The notes under the pieces: model-generated
The model's database searches: none
Told to the model about the DNA's origin: nothing
Seen by the model: the letters and a program-made list of their open reading frames with translations, nothing else
Program-made: the position numbers and the translations under genes
Origin: Candidatus Nitrosopumilus sp.
GTDB taxonomy: Archaea > Thermoproteota > Nitrososphaeria > Nitrososphaerales > Nitrosopumilaceae
Assembly (NCBI GenBank): GCA_029863665.1
Contig: JAOTUX010000020.1
Location: forward strand, 1 to 10,281
DNA: 10,281 bases
Reading direction: 5' to 3'
Part shown: in pieces, positions 1-6,022 of the stretch
Position numbering within the stretch: the first letter of the stretch is position 1
Layout of the letters: each line of letters begins with the position of its first letter

Positions 1-709
1 ACGAAGGACTGCAATACACAGGTACTGCTCCATCTATATCATCATTAGCAGTAGAAGAAAAGTGAACTATCATTCCATCTGGATTTGATGTTTGGCGTGT
101 AACATCGCCTTTTACTACTATCTTTGGTGGAGTTTTGTCTACCGGGTTTCCTCCCTCAGGACATCCATCTGAATCTTGATATCCATTAAAGTCCTCAGCT
201 TGGTTTGGGCATTGATCAGCTGTTCCTACAATCCCGTCATTATCTGGATCATCTTGAGGTGAAACAACATTTAATGAAACACTATTTGACTTTATTTTTG
301 TGTTAAGTACGGTATCATCAAATATTACATATACAGAATTAGGCGGGGTTTTGTCTATGGGTATTGCAAACCATAATTTGGTTAGATCTTTTGGAGAACC
401 TAATGCACAAAATCCATAAATTCTTTTATCAGTAGATGCATCGTATATGTCAACATGAGTTCTAGAAACACAGCTTGTTCTACCAGCAACGGCCTCAAAA
501 AGTTCGGGAGGATAACTATTCCAATTAGTAATTGATAGATAGTATCTTAGGAATTGATTATCGGATGGATCCATATTTGTGAATGACAATATGGGATTTT
601 GGGCGACGCCGAATGGAGCCATGCCAACTTCAGCTGCATAAGCAGACAAAGTATAGGTAGAAAACATTACAGAAAACAAAGCCAGTGATATACAAATAAT
701 ATTCTTCAA
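1..709 (-). CDS. Secreted protein with thrombospondin type 3-like repeat and HYR domain, C-terminus beyond the window
   Basis: Reading the minus strand from a TTG at 709-707 gives 236 residues without a stop, running off the window at base 1. Residues 1-26 are a signal peptide (MKNII, a hydrophobic stretch, then SAYAAE). Residues about 27-150 are an unrecognised beta-rich domain with Cys80 and Cys101. Residues 152-186 (DDPDNDGI...DQCPN...EDFNGYQDSDGCPE) match the Asp-rich calcium-binding pattern of thrombospondin type 3 repeats. From about 193 (TPPKIVV...) to the edge (DDIDGAVPVYCSPS) the pattern is that of a HYR domain, an Ig-like adhesion module. No ATG or GTG lies between the upstream in-frame stop and the signal peptide, so TTG is the likely start; a TATA box about 20-27 bases upstream supports a leaderless message. 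It is probably a calcium-dependent surface or adhesion protein; that role is inferred from domains only. Confidence 0.8.
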   Translation of the reverse strand, partial: MKNIICISLALFSVMFSTYTLSAYAAEVGMAPFGVAQNPILSFTNMDPSDNQFLRYYLSITNWNSYPPELFEAVAGRTSCVSRTHVDIYDASTDKRIYGFCALGSPKDLTKLWFAIPIDKTPPNSVYVIFDDTVLNTKIKSNSVSLNVVSPQDDPDNDGIVGTADQCPNQAEDFNGYQDSDGCPEGGNPVDKTPPKIVVKGDVTRQTSNPDGMIVHFSSTANDDIDGAVPVYCSPS

Positions 710-727
710 TGATTTAGGTTGTAGAAC

Positions 728-736
728 ATATATAAA
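728..736 (-). promoter_or_regulatory. Archaeal TATA box for the HYR-domain gene
   Basis: On the minus strand the sequence TTTATATAT lies about 19-27 bases before the TTG start at 709. That is where an archaeal box A sits for a transcript that starts at or next to the start codon. No Shine-Dalgarno-like sequence precedes the TTG. Confidence 0.55.
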
Positions 737-814
737 AATTATTTTGTAAGAGAATTTCTTAGATTAACATTTGTACATTGGATTTTTCTACCATATTATT
801 CATATATTTTGGAT

Positions 815-1082
815 TCATCTTTTGAAGGAAAAGATGTTAACAGGAAGCAATAAGACTCTTCCACACATCATAACTTCAATTTTCAAAAATACAATTTCTT
901 CCATTTTTGAATCCTCAAAAGGGATTGAACAAGGAATTGCTTGTCTACTGGACACAAACCCATATGGTTTTGTGCAGTCTATACTTTTTGACAATATCTA
1001 ATTCATTTACAGAATCATCTTTTTTAGTACTGATAACTACCCACAGTTTTCGCTCATTAACTACATCAGAAATAAGGGGCAT
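815..1082 (-). pseudogene. Possible frameshifted small gene, unknown function
   Basis: On the minus strand an ATG at 1082-1080 opens a 45-codon frame (MPLISDVVNERKLWVV...KKYRLHKTIWVCVQ) ending with TAG at 947-945. Protein-like sequence continues in a second frame (SIDCTKPYGFVSS...EDSKMEEIVFLK...) to TGA at 817-815. Removing one base from the run of five A on that strand (plus 985-989) would join the two into about 88 residues. A third frame (CPVDKQFLVQSLLRIQKWKK) is also open past the TAG, so the correct continuation is not certain. I do not recognise the protein. It could be a decayed gene, a sequencing error in a homopolymer, or chance. Confidence 0.25.
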
Positions 1083-1154
1083 TTTGTACAATCATCATCA
1101 CACATACATCTATAATTAATTTTTAGAAAAGAATTTGTAAAAAAGATATGATAA

Positions 1155-1289
1155 TCATTTCTTAAAACGATCCAGTGCATAAAGAATATCTAGATTAAAC
1201 TGGAATTTATCGAGTTTTTGAGATATGTCTCTTATCTGTCTTGTTAATTTTTTGTTTGCTCTAGAAATATTTCTTTGAGTGATGATCAT
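1155..1289 (-). CDS. Small basic hypothetical protein, 44 residues
   Basis: On the minus strand ATG at 1289-1287 to TGA at 1157-1155 encodes MIITQRNISRANKKL...RQIRDISQKLDKF...ALDRFKK. It is rich in Lys, Arg and heptad-like hydrophobics, so it is probably one or two amphipathic helices with no membrane segment or signal peptide. An in-frame TAA lies just upstream of the ATG, which fixes the start. An AT-rich TTTATTTTT lies about 15-25 bases upstream and could be a box A. No family is recognised. The protein-like composition in a gene-poor stretch is the main support; coding status is uncertain. Confidence 0.4.
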   Translation of the reverse strand: MIITQRNISRANKKLTRQIRDISQKLDKFQFNLDILYALDRFKK

Positions 1290-1532
1290 ATGTTATCAAA
1301 AATAAAATGATGCTGTAAAATACAACAATCTCATCCATGTTTTATCATGCCTTGATATTTTTCATTTGATGATGAGACGGATGATGTGTTTGTTGTACAG
1401 TAGAAGGTCGAATTCGGTACTTTAACCAAATTTACGACAGCCGATCGCACAGAGAAAAATGTGGGTTTAATGTAGTAGGTTCCAGTACTAAAGAATCAAA
1501 TCGGCCATAGAGGACATCACCAGAATAAGACA
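1290..1532. other. Intergenic region upstream of the secreted-protein operon
   Basis: No convincing gene or RNA is seen. It must carry the promoter of the operon starting at 1533. A weak box A candidate is GGGTTTAATG near 1464-1473, which would give a leader of about 35-40 bases. A loose inverted repeat GCCGAT (1440-1445) / ATCGGC (1500-1505) flanks that candidate but is only 6 bp. No good Shine-Dalgarno site precedes the ATG at 1533, apart from GAGG at 1510-1513, which is rather distant. Confidence 0.3.
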
Positions 1533-1556
1533 ATGAAAACTAGACTTTTGATAATT
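1533..1556 (+). repeat. MKTRLLII start cassette, copy 1
   Basis: ATGAAAACTAGACTTTTGAT followed by AATT. It begins the first gene of the operon. It is identical to copies 3 and 5 over all 24 bases. Confidence 0.85.
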
Positions 1557-2114
1557 GTTGGAATTATACTCCCCCTTGTTGGTCCTACAGGAATTTCACT
1601 TGCAGAAGAGTCTTCTACCCTATGTGATGCTGGCCCTTCTCCCGGAGATGATTTTGTGTTCTTTGATTGCAGCTGGGTTGAAGTCCCATCTCATTGGAAA
1701 TATGAAGACGGACTCTGGCAAGAGGATCCTTCCATTATGAAATTAGATTATCCGTCTATGCCGATTTGTCCTGGAATGAATGTTTGCACATGTTCTGGAA
1801 AATTTTTCTATTACAATTCAACTGATAAGCAGTGTTACAAATCACCATACATTCCAATATCTAATCAAAATGCTTGTAAAGAATACGCTGATCTTGATTT
1901 TGCAGGATGGCGTTTTAATGAACATTCATGTGACTGGATTTCTCTTTCTGATCCATACCGTGATGATGAATCATTACGATTAGCATCTGGAAAAATAGAT
2001 GTTGGAGGATTGGGTATAAATCCTGTCTTTGATAAGATTGTCATAATTACTGGGATTCTAATTGGTTCTGGGCTATTGGTTGGTTTACTAGCATATTGGA
2101 GAAGAAGAAAATGA
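1533..2114 (+). CDS. Cysteine-rich ectodomain protein with C-terminal membrane anchor, first gene of operon
   Basis: This encodes 193 residues. Residues 1-25 are a signal peptide (MKTRLLII..., cleavage near SLAEE). The mature part has eight cysteines (31, 46, 79, 85, 87, 101, 115, 133), including a CPGMNVCTC cluster, an even number that fits four disulfides. Residues about 167-188 form one hydrophobic helix followed by YWRRRK, so the protein should sit in the membrane with the bulk outside and a short basic tail inside. No domain family is recognised. Its stop TGA overlaps the next ATG as ATGA. Its first 24 bases are nearly identical to those of four downstream genes. The C-terminal anchor resembles that of the gene ending at 4642 in design and in the bases of the 3' end, although the ectodomains differ. 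Confidence 0.85.
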   Translation: MKTRLLIIVGIILPLVGPTGISLAEESSTLCDAGPSPGDDFVFFDCSWVEVPSHWKYEDGLWQEDPSIMKLDYPSMPICPGMNVCTCSGKFFYYNSTDKQCYKSPYIPISNQNACKEYADLDFAGWRFNEHSCDWISLSDPYRDDESLRLASGKIDVGGLGINPVFDKIVIITGILIGSGLLVGLLAYWRRRK

Positions 2115-2590
2115 AGATTAGAGAATTAATTATTATTTTAATTATTTTTGGATATGTTCTGGTAAACTTTTCTTTTCTTACAGTACAATATGGTAATCAG
2201 CATGAGGAAAATAAAGACAAACCAATACAGATGGTTGAGCTGTTTGGTAATGGCAGTTCAAGGAGCTTTGAGATAGAAAATCCATCGCCAGATCCGAATA
2301 TCTTTACAAGTATTTCTGCGGCATGGATGAGGCTTGCATTTGCATTACCCTTTGCCATTGCAGGACTTGGAATGGTAGGTGCTCCGATAGGCATGCTTCA
2401 AACACACTTGTTTGTACCTCCTGAAGGATTTTGTGTATTGATTTTTTGGATAATAGCAATGATTACAATTCCGATTAACTATCTGTTTACAAAAGACATT
2501 CCATTGTGGCGAAGAATCCCATACATCTATTTTTTAGCTGCAATTATCTCTGGAACTCCACTGTTATTGAACGAAAATTTTGGAGGGTAA
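2111..2590 (+). CDS. Small polytopic membrane protein, unknown function
   Basis: This encodes 159 residues. The start is the ATG within the ATGA overlap with the preceding stop; GGAG at 2098-2101, nine bases upstream, is its Shine-Dalgarno site. A TTG at 2096 is also in frame but is part of the TTGGAG ribosome-binding motif. Residues 6-26 are a signal or first helix (MKIRELIII..., a diverged relative of the MKTRLLII cassette). An external polar stretch of about 45 residues follows. Three hydrophobic segments come next, near 74-96, 107-126 and 137-154, with PLWRR between the last two as a likely cytoplasmic loop. No family is recognised. Its position between two secreted-protein genes suggests a membrane partner of those proteins; that is inference. 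Confidence 0.8.
   Translation: MKIRELIIILIIFGYVLVNFSFLTVQYGNQHEENKDKPIQMVELFGNGSSRSFEIENPSPDPNIFTSISAAWMRLAFALPFAIAGLGMVGAPIGMLQTHLFVPPEGFCVLIFWIIAMITIPINYLFTKDIPLWRRIPYIYFLAAIISGTPLLLNENFGG
2580..2587 (+). promoter_or_regulatory. Strong Shine-Dalgarno site at a conserved junction
   Basis: TTGGAGGG ends the upstream reading frame and lies 9 bases before the ATG at 2597, with spacer TAAAAGAAA. The same TTGGAG...AAGAAAATGAA arrangement occurs at 2096, 4624 (with CTG) and 6011. Confidence 0.65.
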
Positions 2591-2596
2591 AAGAAA

Positions 2597-2620
2597 ATGA
2601 AAACTAGGCTTTTGATAATT
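2597..2620 (+). repeat. MKTRLLII start cassette, copy 2
   Basis: It differs from copy 1 by one synonymous change (AGG instead of AGA for Arg). Similarity continues a few bases further (ATTGGAAT), encoding IIG. Confidence 0.85.
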
Positions 2621-3658
2621 ATTGGAATGTTCTCTGCAGGATTATGTCTTTCAACTCCCTCTATATTTGCTGCCGAATCCTTTTCTGGAACATCAAGCTT
2701 TGAGAATGTTCCTTCGGAGATTTCTCGCCACTTTCCAACCACATTTGATATAAAACTACAGTATACTGAAGGTCCTTGGGGACTTGATGACGTGGTTCCA
2801 ATAATTGAGATTTCTCCTGAAAATGCGGTATCGCATGTAATTTTTGATTTTGAACCAATATCTGTGTATAAAAATTCCATTGGAAGGATTCCTGTTACGA
2901 TAACTGTAGATCCTGCAATAGAGTACGAGAAAATTTTTCTCAGCGTATCTTTTAAAGGACATAATTCACAGGCAGGCTTACTCAAAAGCGGATGGACTGA
3001 TTCGTTGATATTGTCTCTTGGACCAAGAGATGAAATTTCTTATCAGGTAGATTATGAAAAAATTCCATGGGGTGAGATTGAGGTAAACAATGATGCTGCA
3101 ATATTTACCAAAAACATGATTCCACGCTCTATGGTACAGGCAGGGGAGCAATTCTTTGTAATACAAAAGGTAGATTTTAGCGATGATAACTTTGCAAAAA
3201 ACTCTACATTTAGTGCAGTTGTAGGATATGCCTTTGAGAAAGGAGACAGGATGATTCGCTTTCTCAAGGGTGAAAACGTAGCTGATGCTGATCATCAAAA
3301 ATTTGATCAAGACACACGAAAAGAAAGGAACGAATTTTATCAGAATAGTGAGTTTGCCAAATCCTATGAGTTCAAAGTAAATTCTGAAAAACCATTCCTC
3401 GTAAAATCTTCCTTTTTACTCCCAGATTCTGGATTTTACACTCATCAATTCTACAAAAAACTAAAGAACTCACCTGCAGTATCTAGTTCTAACATTGGGG
3501 GTACGATTGTTGTTGATAAATTCAGCAAGGCAGTAGGTGAGAACAACATTTGCAAAAATGATACCTTGAGAAATTTGATAAAATATGATTATTCCAAAGT
3601 AGTATGTGTTGATAGACAAACTGCTTTGAAATTAATTGAACGAGGATGGGGGTTGTAA
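2597..3658 (+). CDS. Secreted beta-rich protein with C-terminal CVD...LIERGW motif
   Basis: This encodes 353 residues. Residues 1-26 are a signal peptide (MKTRLLIIIG... ending SIFAAES). The body, about 27-310, alternates hydrophobic and polar residues as in beta-sandwich domains and contains no cysteine; no named family is recognised. The last 35 residues hold Cys319 and Cys337 followed by QTALKLIERGWGL, a version of a motif that also occurs in the proteins encoded at 4639-5196 and 6644-8914. No C-terminal anchor is visible, so it is probably released or held by partners. The gene follows the membrane-protein gene by 6 bases with a strong GGAGGG site. Its end overlaps the next gene by 13 bases. 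Confidence 0.85.
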   Translation: MKTRLLIIIGMFSAGLCLSTPSIFAAESFSGTSSFENVPSEISRHFPTTFDIKLQYTEGPWGLDDVVPIIEISPENAVSHVIFDFEPISVYKNSIGRIPVTITVDPAIEYEKIFLSVSFKGHNSQAGLLKSGWTDSLILSLGPRDEISYQVDYEKIPWGEIEVNNDAAIFTKNMIPRSMVQAGEQFFVIQKVDFSDDNFAKNSTFSAVVGYAFEKGDRMIRFLKGENVADADHQKFDQDTRKERNEFYQNSEFAKSYEFKVNSEKPFLVKSSFLLPDSGFYTHQFYKKLKNSPAVSSSNIGGTIVVDKFSKAVGENNICKNDTLRNLIKYDYSKVVCVDRQTALKLIERGWGL

Positions 3659-3930
3659 ACATAAATAACAAACTAAATGGGGATATCAATCAAATACTAA
3701 ATGATTACAAGAGTGTAAACCATATGCTAAAAGGAAATATTTCAATTCTTAAAACTTTACAATTTGATCAAATCCCTGAATTATCCAGAGCGTTTTGTCT
3801 TGGTGTGGTTTTTGCTGAAATACTTACTCATCTTAATGCTCATTCTTATCCTGAGCAGCCAGATGAGAAATCAATGCAAGAAGCACACAATATGTTTCTA
3901 GCATTTGTAAGAGGGGAATATGAAAACTAG
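3646..3930 (+). CDS. Small soluble protein inside the secreted-protein operon
   Basis: This encodes 94 residues, MGVVNINNKLNGDI...GEYEN. It has no signal peptide or membrane segment, so it should be cytoplasmic. It looks mainly helical: an amphipathic stretch at about 10-40, then a hydrophobic helix RAFCLGVVFAEILTHLNAH (48-66), then an acidic C-terminal part. No family is recognised. It overlaps the preceding gene by 13 bases and the next by 11, so it is almost certainly co-translated with them. Its final codons GAA AAC TAG lie inside the start cassette of the next gene. The start at 3646 is the first ATG in frame; an ATG at 3724 is an alternative. It is the only soluble protein in the operon, which suggests a regulatory or chaperone role, but nothing in the sequence proves that. 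Confidence 0.7.
   Translation: MGVVNINNKLNGDINQILNDYKSVNHMLKGNISILKTLQFDQIPELSRAFCLGVVFAEILTHLNAHSYPEQPDEKSMQEAHNMFLAFVRGEYEN
3911..3916 (+). promoter_or_regulatory. Shine-Dalgarno site for the gene at 3920
   Basis: GAGGGG lies 3 bases before the ATG at 3920, inside the end of the upstream gene. The spacing is short, but the purine run is strong. Confidence 0.45.
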
Positions 3931-3943
3931 ACTTTTGATAATT
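3920..3943 (+). repeat. MKTRLLII start cassette, copy 3
   Basis: Identical to copy 1 over 24 bases. The upstream gene ends on the TAG at bases 9-11 of the cassette. Confidence 0.85.
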
Positions 3944-4642
3944 TTTACATTTGCCTTGATTCCATTTGTTTTCCCCAATGTGGATGCTAGTTGTGATAAA
4001 CAAGTAGGACATGCGGATGAATCATGCACTCCTGCTGAACTGCTAGAAATCTGTGATACCCTGTGGAGTCCAAGATATGATGGAAGTACAACACCAGGTA
4101 ATATTTTTTGCAGAGTAGTTTATGATTTGGATTTAAATGAAGATGACATTAGAAAGCTGGGAATTCATCTGGATTGGGAAAACTATGCAATAGAATCATC
4201 TAAAGATTTCATAGATGGCTGGGGGTTTTATGAAGATCATGCAATTCCAGATACTTTGCAAATTTACCCTTCGATCAGTATGGTAGATTCTTTACCTCCG
4301 GATATGAAAGTCCAAATATCTTTTGATTATGTTGACGAATCCGAAATTAAAAGATTTGATGAATCTATTAACATATACATGAAATATAATGGTGAAATAA
4401 TTCCACTACCTGAAAACACTTGGGTGATAATGCCACCTGAGTCTGAACCCTCACTCACTACTAATCAGTTAGATGAACTGTGCCGAAATGATCAAGCACT
4501 TTGTCAGCCTAGAATCATAATACACGGCCCAAATGTTTTGACACCTAAAAATAATTTAGAAGATGTGTTTTTGGCATTTATTGTTGGCAGTATTGGTGTA
4601 TCTTTTATTCTTGGAATTATCTATTGGAGAAAAAGAAACTGA
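3920..4642 (+). CDS. Ectodomain protein with C-terminal membrane anchor
   Basis: This encodes 240 residues. Residues 1-24 are a signal peptide (MKTRLLIIFTFALIPFV... ending VDAS). The ectodomain has six cysteines (25, 36, 45, 64, 188, 195), four of them in the first 65 residues, and a middle part (105-170) with beta-strand character. Residues about 215-235 are one hydrophobic helix followed by YWRKRN, the same anchor design as the protein encoded at 1533-2114. No family is recognised. The start overlaps the preceding gene by 11 bases. The stop TGA lies within the start cassette of the next gene (CTGA), the same geometry as the 2111 junction. This protein and the first gene product look like paralogous anchors carrying different external domains. 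Confidence 0.85.
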   Translation: MKTRLLIIFTFALIPFVFPNVDASCDKQVGHADESCTPAELLEICDTLWSPRYDGSTTPGNIFCRVVYDLDLNEDDIRKLGIHLDWENYAIESSKDFIDGWGFYEDHAIPDTLQIYPSISMVDSLPPDMKVQISFDYVDESEIKRFDESINIYMKYNGEIIPLPENTWVIMPPESEPSLTTNQLDELCRNDQALCQPRIIIHGPNVLTPKNNLEDVFLAFIVGSIGVSFILGIIYWRKRN

Positions 4643-4662
4643 AAACTAGACTATTGATAATA
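4639..4662 (+). repeat. MKTRLLII start cassette, copy 4 (ATG changed to CTG)
   Basis: CTGAAAACTAGACTATTGAT then AATA. It has three differences from copy 1 (A1C, T16A, T24A); only the first affects the protein, by replacing the start codon. It still carries the TGA that ends the upstream gene. Confidence 0.8.
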
Positions 4663-5196
4663 TCCCTGATCGGGATTTTTGTATTCTCTGCAACCCCTAC
4701 ATCTTTTGCACAGTATGGTGGTCCAAATATTCCATCTACAATGACAAGCGAATCCCATCCCCAGTTATCTCCATTATGGCAACAAAAATTTGGAACTGAA
4801 TGGAATGAAATACTCTGTAATCCTGGACTCAGTCTAGTTCAAAAATATGATGGTTCCCCGGCATGTGTAAAGCCCGAAACAAAACAGAAACTAATTGAGC
4901 GAGGATGGGCAAAAAATGGTTCGGAAATTAATTATGCATCATCATACATGGGTAGAATCACTCCCACAGTAGAGGATTTCAAAAAAATATTTTCTGAGCC
5001 GTATGATATTGATGAAATATTTTCAAAGTTTGGTGAACCTCATGATGATATCGGAAGCGGAATTCACATCTACGTGTACGAGTTAAATGATCTTACGGAG
5101 ATTTGGATTGGATACGTTGATGACATTTGGTATGTGAAACATGTTGATGCAGATGGAAATGTATTGGAGGATTTGTTTGTTAAAAATGAAAACTAG
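4639..5196 (+). CDS. Secreted protein with SPACV...LIERGW motif; probable CTG (or TTG) start
   Basis: From CTG at 4639 this encodes 185 residues; from an upstream TTG at 4624 it encodes 190. The cassette that begins its neighbours with ATG here reads CTGAAAACTAGACTATTGAT. GGAG at 4626-4629 has the same 9-base spacing to this CTG as at the 2111 ATG, which favours CTG, but TTG cannot be excluded. A signal peptide (LKTRLLIISLIG..., ending TSFAQ) precedes a short Pro/Ser linker. Counting from the TTG, Cys65 and Cys81 bracket the SPACVKPETKQKLIERGW motif (78-95). The C-terminal part (115-186) has the alternating pattern of a small alpha/beta domain (IDEIFSKFGEPHDD...YVYELNDLTEIWIGYVDD...DADGNVLEDL), reminiscent of SmpA/BLIP-like folds; that is only a resemblance. 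It ends in KNEN with its TAG inside the next start cassette. Confidence 0.75.
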   Translation: MKTRLLIISLIGIFVFSATPTSFAQYGGPNIPSTMTSESHPQLSPLWQQKFGTEWNEILCNPGLSLVQKYDGSPACVKPETKQKLIERGWAKNGSEINYASSYMGRITPTVEDFKKIFSEPYDIDEIFSKFGEPHDDIGSGIHIYVYELNDLTEIWIGYVDDIWYVKHVDADGNVLEDLFVKNEN

Positions 5197-5209
5197 ACTT
5201 TTGATAATT
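5186..5209 (+). repeat. MKTRLLII start cassette, copy 5
   Basis: Identical to copy 1 over 24 bases. The upstream gene ends on the TAG at bases 9-11, as in copy 3. Confidence 0.85.
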
Positions 5210-6022
5210 ATTGCTACGATTGGAATAATAGTTTCAGGTTCCACTATTTACATTTATGATCAAATGTATGATTGCCTGAATCATCCCATATGGATGAAAC
5301 ACCCTCGCAACTATGGAATTGATGATTGTCTACAAATGTACTATTACCAAACACTGCCTGATTATACTCAGGCAAGAGAGAATTATGCAAAAGAACAGGC
5401 TCATAGGGAAAAAATGATTGAACTTTTCTCAGATACTCCAGAAGTTGTTGCATTTTATACAAAACATGATGATGCCAACGTTTCAGTTAGAGATGATCAT
5501 GTATCCTATTTTGCAGGAAAAGAAAGTGGTTTTCAATCCAGAATGAACTTGTATTATACCATTGACAACGAACTTACACATATGATATTTTACTGTTTTA
5601 ATGAGAAAAGTGTACAGTATGAAGTTGCACAAGAAGACATCACACATTATCTGGAAAACAAAGATTGCACGTCAAACAATTCTACAGAAAACCAAAGCAA
5701 AATAGTTTCAAAATGGGATTTTAGAAAAGAGCCATCTTATGTAATAATTCCATTAGGTTCAATTCTTGAAGGTAATCCATATCTGATTCCAGAAGTGATT
5801 ACAGTTGTGTTGGGCATAAACAACACGGTAACATGGATTAACCAAGATGATACAGCACATGGAATTGCAAGTGACAAGGGAGGCGATGATTCTTGGGGCA
5901 GTACTGGTGTACTCCATCCAGGAGATTCATTTTCTGTGACATTTTACAGTCCAGGAATATACGAATACCACGGGCAACCGCATCCTTGGGAGACAGGCAA
6001 AGTAATAGTCTTGGAGAAATAA
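5186..6022 (+). CDS. Secreted or tethered protein with C-terminal cupredoxin-like domain lacking canonical Cys and Met ligands
   Basis: This encodes 278 residues. Residues 1-24 are an N-terminal signal or anchor helix (MKTRLLIIIATIGIIVSG...YIYD); no clear cleavage site is seen, so it may stay tethered. Residues about 28-161 are a domain with Cys30, 48, 137 and 161 that I cannot name. Residues 184-278 read as a plastocyanin-type cupredoxin: NNTVTWINQDDTAHGI, then LHPGDSFSVTF, then PGIYEYHGQPHPWETGKVIV. Canonical type 1 copper ligands are His, Cys, His, Met. Here His225 and His266 are kept, but the Cys position is Gly263 and the Met position is Glu269. Blue-copper electron transfer is therefore unlikely; it may be structural or bind metal differently. 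It starts at the cassette ATG with an 11-base overlap and is the last gene of the operon. Confidence 0.85.
   Translation: MKTRLLIIIATIGIIVSGSTIYIYDQMYDCLNHPIWMKHPRNYGIDDCLQMYYYQTLPDYTQARENYAKEQAHREKMIELFSDTPEVVAFYTKHDDANVSVRDDHVSYFAGKESGFQSRMNLYYTIDNELTHMIFYCFNEKSVQYEVAQEDITHYLENKDCTSNNSTENQSKIVSKWDFRKEPSYVIIPLGSILEGNPYLIPEVITVVLGINNTVTWINQDDTAHGIASDKGGDDSWGSTGVLHPGDSFSVTFYSPGIYEYHGQPHPWETGKVIVLEK

Noticed and set aside
771..1119. Two overlapping plus-strand open frames of 70-76 codons
   Set aside because: Both have poor protein character (biased to Ile, His, Phe), no ribosome site or TATA box, and overlap each other and a more protein-like minus-strand frame.
1318..1425. Plus-strand frame with MMRRMM...SRRSN
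   Set aside because: Low-complexity composition, no start context, and no resemblance to a protein domain.
1440..1505. Inverted repeat GCCGAT/ATCGGC upstream of the operon
   Set aside because: Only 6 bp with a 54-base gap; expected by chance.
2096..2110. TTG start at 2096 for the polytopic membrane protein
   Set aside because: The TTG is part of TTGGAG, the ribosome site of the ATG at 2111, which sits in a normal ATGA overlap.
2527..3310. Minus-strand open frames of 152 and 110 codons
   Set aside because: They are antisense shadows of the well-supported secreted-protein gene at 2597-3658.
5141..5185. Upstream ATG at 5141 for the cupredoxin-like gene
   Set aside because: It would overlap the previous gene by 56 bases and put charged residues before the signal peptide; the cassette ATG at 5186 matches its paralogous starts.
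1533..5209. The 24-base repeats as a CRISPR array or mobile element ends
   Set aside because: Spacing is hundreds of bases and irregular, all copies are coding starts, and there is no transposase or terminal inverted repeat.
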